From CAVQEK01 sp964596645 (GTDB taxonomy: Bacteria; Bacteroidota; Bacteroidia; Cytophagales; Cyclobacteriaceae), in assembly GCA_964596645.1 (NCBI GenBank), contig CAZQVB010000065.1, positions 1 to 16,513 on the forward strand: 16,513 nucleotides of DNA, in the 5' to 3' direction. Below, piece after piece: positions 1 to 6,299 of the stretch. Position 1 is the stretch's first letter, and every line of letters starts with the position of its first letter. The position numbers and the translations under genes were made by a program. Under the pieces are notes generated by a model that worked only from the letters and a program-made list of their open reading frames with translations, searched no databases and was not told where the DNA came from.

Positions 1-2
1 GT

Positions 3-1367
3 GCACTTCAGGAGCTGAGGCAGGAGCTGTTGGGCATTCAAATAGATCCCGAAGAGCTTGAATTCGACTTTGTAATTGTGGGCGGAGGCATGGCAGGAAC
101 CTGCGCCGCCATATCAGCTGCACGTTTGGGCGTAAAAGTTGCGTTGATTCAAAACCGGCCGGTGCTGGGAGGCAACAATAGTTCCGAGGTTCGGGTGCAT
201 CTCGGCGCCAGAATTAATCTTGAACCTTATCCCGCGTTAGGAAACCTGGTGAATGAAATCGGCCCGGAAAAAGGTGGCAACGCACAGCCAAAAGATTATT
301 ATGAAGATGACAAGAAGTTGAATGCGGTTTTGAATGAGCCCAATATTTCTCTTTTTCTTAACTACCACGCCAACCAGGTGGAAACAAAAAACAACAAAAT
401 TGCAAAAGTGGTAGCCCAAAACCTGGAAACGGGCCAGAAAAAGGCTTTTTCAGCGCCTATATTTGCTGATTGCACCGGGGATGGTACCATAGGTTTTCTG
501 GCTGGCGCTGAATATATGACGGGCCGGGAAAGCAGGGATACCTTCAATGAGCCCACCGCCCCGGAAGTAGCGGATAACCTCACCATGGGCATATCGGTTC
601 AATGGTTCTCGGAAAAGGTAGATGCGCCTACCACATTTCCTGATATAAAATGGGGACTGCCCTGGAGCGACGACAAGGCATTTGCCATCACTCGTGGCGA
701 CTGGGACTGGGAAACAGGTATGGGCAGGGATATGATCAACGAAACCGAATCCATCAGGGATTATGGTCTGTTGGTGGTCTTTTCCAACTGGTCTTACCTG
801 AAAAATCATTATCAACCGAAAGAAAAATTCGCCAATGAAAAGCTGAAATGGGTGGCCTATATCGGAGGTAAACGCGAATCCAGAAGACTGGTGGGGGATT
901 ACATCCTTACTGAAAATGAAATTATGAACCAGGATTTCCTTTCTGACGGCACTGCCCCGACTACCTGGACCATTGATCTGCATTACCCTGATCCGGAAAA
1001 CCAGGAGAAGTTTGAAGACGGAGCCTTTCGTTCCATCGCTAAACACACAATCATATACCCTTATCCCATTCCATTCCGGTGTTTGTATTCAAAAAATGTT
1101 GACAACCTGATGATGGCCGGTAGGGACATCAGCGTATCACATGTGGCATTAGGAACAGTTCGGCTCATGCGTACCGGTGGAATGATGGGTGAGGTAATTG
1201 GTATGGCGGCATCTCTATGTAAGGAAAAAAGCACAACGCCAAGGGGGATTTATCAAAATCATTTCGCTGAACTGGAGAAATTGATGTTAAAAGGAACAGG
1301 AAATCCCAATTTACCAAATGTGCAAAACTATAATTTAGGACGCACTTTGATGGAAACAAGCCAATGA
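3..1367 (+). CDS. FAD-dependent oxidoreductase (FAD_oxidored family), 5' end missing
   Basis: The frame is open to the left edge, reading ALQELRQELLGIQ before the first possible internal start (TTG at 30), so the gene very likely begins outside the window and its signal peptide, if any, cannot be judged. The Rossmann dinucleotide-binding motif VIVGGGMAGTCAA lies near residue 25, followed by the GGNNSSEVRVHLGA block, the DCTGDGTIGFLAGAEY block and a C-terminal MMAGRDISVSHVALGTVRLM segment. These are the usual landmarks of the PF12831 family, often annotated in Bacteroidota as FAD-dependent oxidoreductase or, without good support, xanthan lyase. Members are common in polysaccharide loci beside sulfatases and glycosidases; their reaction is mostly unknown. 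The stop codon is one base before the next start, which implies a shared transcript and coupled translation. Family call is firm; substrate is not known. Confidence 0.9.
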   Translation, partial: ALQELRQELLGIQIDPEELEFDFVIVGGGMAGTCAAISAARLGVKVALIQNRPVLGGNNSSEVRVHLGARINLEPYPALGNLVNEIGPEKGGNAQPKDYYEDDKKLNAVLNEPNISLFLNYHANQVETKNNKIAKVVAQNLETGQKKAFSAPIFADCTGDGTIGFLAGAEYMTGRESRDTFNEPTAPEVADNLTMGISVQWFSEKVDAPTTFPDIKWGLPWSDDKAFAITRGDWDWETGMGRDMINETESIRDYGLLVVFSNWSYLKNHYQPKEKFANEKLKWVAYIGGKRESRRLVGDYILTENEIMNQDFLSDGTAPTTWTIDLHYPDPENQEKFEDGAFRSIAKHTIIYPYPIPFRCLYSKNVDNLMMAGRDISVSHVALGTVRLMRTGGMMGEVIGMAASLCKEKSTTPRGIYQNHFAELEKLMLKGTGNPNLPNVQNYNLGRTLMETSQ

Positions 1368-1368
1368 T

Positions 1369-2286
1369 ATGCTCAGATTAGTTGCGTTAATCTCTCTGAC
1401 ATTATTTTCCTTGCAGGAAGGCACTCGTATGGGTAATGAGCCGGCAGCCAGTTTTTTTGTTGCCGACTCTTTAAAAACCGAGGTGATAGCTCAATACGAT
1501 CAGCAGGGAGTTTTACAACAATATCATGCACGGGTTTTTACGCCAGTTTGTGAAGTGGATAAATGCTATGCCATCGAATTAAATATTTACTGGGACCCGA
1601 TAGGGCGGTATCATCATTACGATACCGTCCCCGGGAATGAGCTTACGAAACTTGATCATTTGCCTTTTATCAATTCGGACTATCAAAGGCTGCATCATAT
1701 CCTGTCGGATCCCAACTCAGTACTGGGTTCGTACACCAAAGATGAACTGGTCAGTAATGTACGTGATTCCGAAATTGATGGCTTGACCGGGGCTACCGTT
1801 GCGGAGATAAAGGAAACGGTAATAGAAGGTGCGGTGTATTCTTGTCACACACTCTGGCAAATTGTACATGGAGCGGTCACTGACAGCCTGCGGGAGGCGA
1901 CCAGTAATAGATTGAGCGAAGAATTGGTTACTAAACTGGTGGCAAAGAAAGATCAGGAAATCAACTATTTTATAATTGAAAATTTGTCAGAGGAGGAGTA
2001 TCTCCATTATTTGCCCGAAGTATTGCTAGCCATTACCGATGGTGAAGGGTATTTTGCCAAAAACGCCATCGAATTGATGCCTGTAAGTGCATTGGCAGAT
2101 AGCCTGTCCCAAAACTTCTTTTCAGGATATTTTACGAAACTCAATTATTTCGCTCAGGTAGCTTTGTTGAAAAAGCTGCAGGGAGTGACTGTGACTAACG
2201 AGTTGAGTAGTTCCCTGAAAAAGAATCTAGAACATCGCAATTCGCTGAAAGATAATTTGATCCGCCAGTTGTTGCTGGAAGAGTAG
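1369..2286 (+). CDS. exported protein of unknown function with FMN-attachment-like motif
   Basis: I do not recognise this 305-aa protein as a named family. It starts one base after the oxidoreductase stop, so the two are probably made together. Residues 1-16 (MLRLVALISLTLFSLQ) look like a short signal peptide; no lipobox cysteine is visible, so a periplasmic location is inferred. Residues 137-143 read DGLTGAT, which fits the Dxx(S/T)GA(T/S) pattern of covalently flavinylated FMN-binding domains (NqrC/RnfG type, modified by ApbE); it is followed by a helix-like KETVIEGAVYSCHTLW. Cysteines 61 and 66 form a CEVDKC pair that could make a disulfide. Residues 170-305 are rich in short leucine-containing helices and may be a helical-repeat tail. 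A partner role for the FAD enzyme is an inference from coupling and the motif. No ApbE gene is present in the window. Confidence 0.75.
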   Translation: MLRLVALISLTLFSLQEGTRMGNEPAASFFVADSLKTEVIAQYDQQGVLQQYHARVFTPVCEVDKCYAIELNIYWDPIGRYHHYDTVPGNELTKLDHLPFINSDYQRLHHILSDPNSVLGSYTKDELVSNVRDSEIDGLTGATVAEIKETVIEGAVYSCHTLWQIVHGAVTDSLREATSNRLSEELVTKLVAKKDQEINYFIIENLSEEEYLHYLPEVLLAITDGEGYFAKNAIELMPVSALADSLSQNFFSGYFTKLNYFAQVALLKKLQGVTVTNELSSSLKKNLEHRNSLKDNLIRQLLLEE

Positions 2287-2353
2287 AATTAAATAACACG
2301 TTATATTCCTGGCAAGTAGATGTAAATTTGCCTTTGGTTGTGTTGCAATTAAC

Positions 2354-2465
2354 AGTGCTCCTTGTGGTAAAATCATCATATTAGTAAGCATGCTTAATGA
2401 TGAGGTGAAGCGAGTTATCAATGGAACTTTGTATAACCACGAAGCACACATTGAATTCACAAGGG
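2354..2465 (+). repeat. hairpin-prone intergenic repeat, copy 1
   Basis: First clear unit in a 548-base gap without a believable gene (2287-2834). It begins AGTGCTCCTTGTGG, contains the perfect 12-base palindrome TAAGCATGCTTA, continues TGAGGTGAAGCGAGTTATC and ends CCACGAAGCACACATTGAA. The beginning and end are imperfect inverted complements (GTGCTCCTTGTGG against CCACGAAGCAC), so the unit could fold back on itself like a small REP- or MITE-type element. Between this unit and the next is another inverted repeat, CACAAAG (2467-2473) with CTTTGTG (2485-2491). A more degenerate remnant may lie at 2328-2353. Confidence 0.75.
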
Positions 2466-2499
2466 ACACAAAGAATCTTGTGAACTTTGTGCTAATCTT

Positions 2500-2607
2500 A
2501 GTGCTCTTTGTGGTAAAATCTTCATATCAGTAAGCATGCTGAAAAATGAGGTAAAGCGATTGATTCCCAAGAGACACAAAGAATCTTGTAAACATTGTGC
2601 TAATCTT
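2500..2607 (+). repeat. hairpin-prone intergenic repeat, copy 2 (divergent)
   Basis: Second unit, starting 146 bases after copy 1. It keeps AGTGCTCTTTGTGG, TCAGTAAGCATGCT and ATGAGGTAAAGCGA, but the palindrome is broken (AAGCATGCTGAA) and the tail is different: it joins early to AAGAGACACAAAGAATCTTG, which matches the linker at 2463-2480 after copy 1, and the CTTTGTG arm has become CATTGTG. The unit looks like an internally deleted version of copy 1. Confidence 0.7.
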
Positions 2608-2732
2608 AGTGCTCCTTGTGGTAAAAACATCATATCAGTAAGCATGCTTAACAATGAGGTGAAGCGAGTGATTAATGGAATTTTGAATATTTTTTTCAAA
2701 CACGAAGCACACATTGAATTCACTAGGGGCAC
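2608..2732 (+). repeat. hairpin-prone intergenic repeat, copy 3
   Basis: Third unit, 108 bases after copy 2. It again has AGTGCTCCTTGTGG, the intact TAAGCATGCTTA palindrome and ATGAGGTGAAGCGAGTGATT, and it ends with the same ACACGAAGCACACATTGAAT tail as copy 1. It carries a 10-15 base AT-rich insertion (TTTTGAATATTTTTTTCAAA region, 2681-2700) before the tail. The reading frame that can be drawn across copies 2 and 3 follows the repeat and is not a credible gene. Confidence 0.7.
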
Positions 2733-2819
2733 GAATAATCAGTCCTCACTCCCCCACTGAGCCTTGCGATAAGCAGGCAATGAAAAAAGTTGAAATCTCC
2801 TATATTCGCGGATTCAGAT

Positions 2820-2827
2820 AAAGGAGG
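2820..2827 (+). promoter_or_regulatory. strong Shine-Dalgarno sequence deciding the sulfatase start
   Basis: AAAGGAGG sits 7 bases before a TTG codon at 2835. Strong Shine-Dalgarno sites are uncommon in Bacteroidota, and no other candidate start of the sulfatase (TTG 2790, ATG 2859) has one, so I take TTG 2835 as the likely start. Confidence 0.55.
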
Positions 2828-2834
2828 AATAGAT

Positions 2835-4358
2835 TTGAAGTACCTAAAACATGACAAGATGAAAGCGGGATTGAAATTTTTTGCGATGGCCATATTTTTA
2901 GCTTTTATGGCTTGTCGTCAACAGCCGAATACGGAACAATCAGCAAAACCCAACATACTCATCCTCTTTGCCGACGACCAGCGTGCCGACGCGCTAGGCG
3001 CAGCAGGAAATGAGCATATACGCACGCCGAATATCGACCGGCTGGCCAACGAGGGAGTAAGATGGACCAATGCGTATGTGATGGGTGGCCACCATGGTGC
3101 AATATGTGCCCCGAGCCGCGCCATGCTGCTGAGTGGGAAGAATCTCTTTCGCGTGTACGACAAACTTGATGGGGTAATGACCATGCCCATGCATTTTGCC
3201 CGCTATGGCTATACCACCTTTGGCACCGGCAAGTGGCACAACGAGCCATCCGCTTTTGAGGCCAGCTTCCAGCACGGTGACAACGTGTTCCTGGGCGGCA
3301 TGAGCGACCACTTCCGTACGCCTATGCGCCAGCTGGACGAAAACGGAAAACTAACGGATCCTGTGGAAAAGGGCTTTTCCACCGATTTATTTACCGATGC
3401 GGCCTTGAACTTTTTAGACGACTACGCCGGCAGCACCAAAGAAAATCCTTTTTTCTGCTATGTGTCTTTTACCGCGCCACACGATCCGCGTTCCCCCCGA
3501 CAGGACTATATCGATATGTACCACGCCGACAGCCTGCCGCTGCCCGGCAATTTTATGCCTTATCATCCATTTGCCTTTGACGACATGCAGGTGCGCGATG
3601 AAAATCTCGGCGCCTGGCCACGAACACCGGAAATGATCAGGGCTTCGCTCGCCGATTACTACGCGCTCATCAGCCACATAGATGCACGCGTGGGCGACAT
3701 CATAGCCAAACTGAAGGAGGAGGGACTTTACGACAACACCATCATAGTGTATGCTGCCGATAACGGACTGGCTATAGGCAGTCATGGTTTGCTGGGTAAG
3801 CAGGACCTTTACGAGCACAGTATGAAGGTGCCGCTGATCATACGCGGACCCGGCATACCGGAAGACCAGGTGCGCGATGCGCTGGTGTACTTATACGATC
3901 TTTTCCCCACGCTGGCAGATTTGGCCGGTTTGCCCGTACCGGAACATATCGATGGCCTGAACCTGCAGCCAGTTTTGGCAGGAGATACCGCAAAAGTACG
4001 CAGCAGTCTTTTTACGGCTTATCGCCATACGGTGCGGGCCGTGCGCACGGATGATTGGAAATTGATTCGATACCCTGAACGGGATTTCACGCAGTTGTTC
4101 CACCTTGAGCAAGATTCTTTGGAGCTCAATAATTTGGCCGGCAGGCAGGAGTATCAGACGGTGCAAGACAGCCTGCAGGCGCTCATGGTGCATTGGCAGC
4201 ATACCGCCGGCGACACGGCACAACTCACCGCCAACACCATTTTGCCTTTAGAATACGACCCCCAGCAGTTCCAACAAACAGCCGACAAGCACCAGCCGGA
4301 GTACGTGCTGGAGAAATATTTCAAAGAGGCAGATTTGTCGCAGAAAAACGAGCATTGA
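2835..4358 (+). CDS. S1-type sulfatase, lipoprotein
   Basis: Hydrolyses sulfate esters, here probably on a polysaccharide or its oligosaccharides. With the TTG start at 2835 the protein has 507 residues; ATG at 2859 would shorten it by 8. The signal peptide ends in FLAFMAC with a lipobox cysteine at 27, so it is likely membrane-anchored. The formylglycine motif CAPSR is at 91-95 (cysteine is the residue converted by a maturase), preceded by metal-binding DD at 47-48. GKWH at 132-135, TAPHDPR around 213-219 and ADNG at 308-311 complete the alkaline-phosphatase-fold active site, so all key elements are present. It stands alone, 548 bases after the flavin pair and 154 before the sigma factor. 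Its base composition is clearly richer in G+C (sampled lines 55-62%) than SusC/SusD, which may mean separate acquisition. The exact S1 subfamily and substrate cannot be assigned by eye. The maturase gene is not in this window. Confidence 0.93.
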   Translation: MKYLKHDKMKAGLKFFAMAIFLAFMACRQQPNTEQSAKPNILILFADDQRADALGAAGNEHIRTPNIDRLANEGVRWTNAYVMGGHHGAICAPSRAMLLSGKNLFRVYDKLDGVMTMPMHFARYGYTTFGTGKWHNEPSAFEASFQHGDNVFLGGMSDHFRTPMRQLDENGKLTDPVEKGFSTDLFTDAALNFLDDYAGSTKENPFFCYVSFTAPHDPRSPRQDYIDMYHADSLPLPGNFMPYHPFAFDDMQVRDENLGAWPRTPEMIRASLADYYALISHIDARVGDIIAKLKEEGLYDNTIIVYAADNGLAIGSHGLLGKQDLYEHSMKVPLIIRGPGIPEDQVRDALVYLYDLFPTLADLAGLPVPEHIDGLNLQPVLAGDTAKVRSSLFTAYRHTVRAVRTDDWKLIRYPERDFTQLFHLEQDSLELNNLAGRQEYQTVQDSLQALMVHWQHTAGDTAQLTANTILPLEYDPQQFQQTADKHQPEYVLEKYFKEADLSQKNEH

Positions 4359-4460
4359 GTGCGGCATGCGCGGATTTTTCTTACTCTTCAAAAGAGGATA
4401 GGTACACTAAAGCAAGAAGTTGATTATGTTTTTCGACAAGTGCTTCGAGAAATATTGACA

Positions 4461-4468
4461 TATATTTG
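4461..4468 (+). promoter_or_regulatory. possible Bacteroidota -7 promoter element
   Basis: TATATTTG is an exact match to the TAnnTTTG -7 consensus used by the Bacteroidota housekeeping sigma factor, 44 bases before the sigma-factor start. A convincing -33 TTTG box is not seen at the usual 19-21 base spacing, so this is tentative. It would start the sigma/anti-sigma transcript separately from the sulfatase. Confidence 0.35.
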
Positions 4469-4512
4469 AGGTTCATTGGCTTGAACGCAAGCTTGTAATT
4501 TAGAGATACGCC

Positions 4513-5064
4513 TTGGAACCGGACAAACTAAAGGAGACCATAGCTTCCATTCAAAAGGACGACGAAAAGGCATTCCACCGTTTGTTCGATGCCTACTATC
4601 CCAGGTTTTTACAGCTTGCCTGTCACATCACCCGATCAGAAGTACTTGCGGAAGAAGTGGTGTCAGATGTATTCGTGAAAATATGGAACAATCGTCAGCA
4701 GCTTGGAAGGATAGAAAATTTGCCCGCCTATTTTTATACCGCTATACGCAATCAATCGCTTTCATATCATGCCAAAAAGGGCGATAGCCATGAGCAATTG
4801 ACCACTTCAGATCAGAATGCCGAAGCCGATCCTGAAACGCCAGAAGCTATACTGCTCGACCAGGAATTATCCGCTCTTATTCAATCTGTGGTGGCAAACC
4901 TGCCAGCCAGATGCCGCATTATATTTCAAATGGTGAAGGAAGATCGCCTGACATATAAGCAGGTGGCCGAATTGCTTCAAATTTCTCCCAAAACTGTGCA
5001 GGCGCAAATGGTCATAGCCCTTCAGCGGATCAAAAAGGCATGGCAGATATATTCATCCCACTAA
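4513..5064 (+). CDS. ECF-type RNA polymerase sigma factor
   Basis: A 183-residue sigma-70 family protein of the extracytoplasmic function group, the usual length. Region 2 spans about residues 20-88 (FHRLFDAYYPRFLQLA, AEEVVSDVFVKIW), and region 4 spans about 116-180 with the helix-turn-helix around LTYKQVAELLQISPKTVQ. It would direct RNA polymerase to promoters of the locus when released by the anti-sigma factor encoded next. The start is a TTG with no strong ribosome site, and no in-frame ATG lies close by. The gap to the FecR-like gene is 66 bases, so they form one operon. This gene order, ECF sigma then FecR then STN-containing SusC then SusD, is the standard transenvelope signalling layout in Bacteroidota glycan loci. 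Family assignment is secure; the target promoter is not visible by consensus. Confidence 0.95.
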   Translation: MEPDKLKETIASIQKDDEKAFHRLFDAYYPRFLQLACHITRSEVLAEEVVSDVFVKIWNNRQQLGRIENLPAYFYTAIRNQSLSYHAKKGDSHEQLTTSDQNAEADPETPEAILLDQELSALIQSVVANLPARCRIIFQMVKEDRLTYKQVAELLQISPKTVQAQMVIALQRIKKAWQIYSSH

Positions 5065-5130
5065 AAAAAGTTTCTTCAGCATTTAGGCCAATCAGCACTT
5101 GACCAAGTCATTGTAATAAAGGTCAACTCA

Positions 5131-6159
5131 ATGGATGAAGCTTATTACCTGGACTTGATTGCCAGAAAACTGTCGAAAGAAGCCATGACCAGCGCAGAAC
5201 ACGCTGAGCTTGAGCGGATTCTGCACAGTGAATCTAAATACAGGCAGTTTTTTGATTTGATGCAAAAGGAATGGTCTAGCGGCCAGGAGGGCCGCTTAAA
5301 GCTGGATCATCTACAGAAATACGAAATGATAAAGATGCGTCTGGGCCTTTCGACGCTTGGCCATACTTTGGATCAAACAATGGCTGGAAGCCGTAAAAGT
5401 CGGCCGATGAGGGAATGGCGTATATTCAAGGTTGCCGCCATGTTTATCTTTCTTTTTGCGGCCGGATTCGGCATTTATTTTTTTCTCTTGAACTCCAGCT
5501 CGAGCCGGGTGGTGCCTGAAGCGATAGTGAAACACAATGACATCGGCCAAAAGTCACTAATCACACTGCCAGATGGCAGCAGGGTAAAGCTCAATGCAGA
5601 AAGCAAGTTGACATACTATTCAAACTTCGCCGACGCCCGCCGGGTAGATCTTGAAGGAGAGGCCTTTTTCGAAATACAGCACGATGAAACCAAGCCTTTC
5701 CGGGTGTATACCAACAACATGATGGTGAAAGTATTGGGCACTTCATTCAATGTGGGGGCTTATCCTGGCGAGGGATTGAGCGTGGCGGTGGCTACAGGAA
5801 AGGTAGCAGTTTTCGATGGCGATGATGAGCAGCATCTCCTGGTCGACACCCTGAAAGCCAACCGTAAATTAATCTATGACATTAGTTCAGGCCACTATGC
5901 TGTGCAAGCATATGACCCTGATACGGAAATAGCCTGGAAAGACGGCGTCATCAAATTTGAAGACGCCACTATGGCAGAGGTGATCAGCAAACTTGAGCGA
6001 TGGTACGGTGTAGAAGTGGAGGTGGAGAATGAGGTTCATCTTATGGCGAGCTTTTCCGGCCGGTATGTCAACGAACCTCTGGAAATAGTACTGGATGGAA
6101 TGAGCTTCGCCATTGGATTTGACTATGAGATAAACGGTAAAAAGGTAATCATCCAATAA
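5131..6159 (+). CDS. FecR-like transmembrane anti-sigma factor
   Basis: Inner-membrane anti-sigma protein of 342 residues. The cytoplasmic part (1-95) begins with a short helical segment that would hold the ECF sigma factor. A single hydrophobic segment at about 98-120 (FKVAAMFIFLFAAGFGIYFF) crosses the membrane. The periplasmic part contains the FecR domain at about 138-235 (ITLPDGSRVKLNAESKLTY, VDLEGEAFFEI, VLGTSFNVGAY) and a C-terminal STN-like DUF4974 domain at about 274-342 (FEDATMAEVISKLERWYGV). It would receive the signal from the STN domain of SusC and then release or activate the sigma factor. It lies 66 bases after the sigma gene and 140 before SusC. The intervening 6160-6299 holds no gene and no promoter match I could support; it may contain the ECF-dependent promoter of susC. 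Confidence 0.95.
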   Translation: MDEAYYLDLIARKLSKEAMTSAEHAELERILHSESKYRQFFDLMQKEWSSGQEGRLKLDHLQKYEMIKMRLGLSTLGHTLDQTMAGSRKSRPMREWRIFKVAAMFIFLFAAGFGIYFFLLNSSSSRVVPEAIVKHNDIGQKSLITLPDGSRVKLNAESKLTYYSNFADARRVDLEGEAFFEIQHDETKPFRVYTNNMMVKVLGTSFNVGAYPGEGLSVAVATGKVAVFDGDDEQHLLVDTLKANRKLIYDISSGHYAVQAYDPDTEIAWKDGVIKFEDATMAEVISKLERWYGVEVEVENEVHLMASFSGRYVNEPLEIVLDGMSFAIGFDYEINGKKVIIQ

Positions 6160-6299
6160 ATAGAATGTACGCTATGATGAACGATACAAGCTAAGCAGTA
6201 TTAAAAAAGGCTCATTTGCCCCAACGTTTTGACGGACGCCTTGAGGAGCAAACAAGCCTCGATCTTCAGTTTTTTTACTATCTAAAGACCTCTAAAATT

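Noticed and set aside
450..1046. 198-codon open frame on the - strand.
   Set aside because: It lies entirely inside the well-supported FAD oxidoreductase gene and has no recognisable protein features.
2354..2732. CRISPR array.
   Set aside because: Units are over 100 bases, unequally spaced and variable, with no constant short repeat and unique spacers; no cas gene is present.
2536..2760. Possible 74-aa gene on the + strand, with similar short frames on the - strand.
   Set aside because: It runs through repeat copies 2 and 3, and its peptide simply repeats with them; no ribosome site or domain is seen.
2801..2808. TATATTCG as a -7 promoter element for the sulfatase.
   Set aside because: One mismatch to TAnnTTTG and no TTTG box at the expected spacing.
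4359..4400. Terminator after the sulfatase.
   Set aside because: Only a 5-bp stem (CTCTT/AAGAG) and an imperfect GC-rich palindrome not followed by a convincing T-run with a stem; too weak to call.
6216..6299. TTG start extending SusC by 28 residues.
   Set aside because: It would bury the signal peptide behind a polar, unrelated extension; ATG 6300 gives a normal N-terminus.
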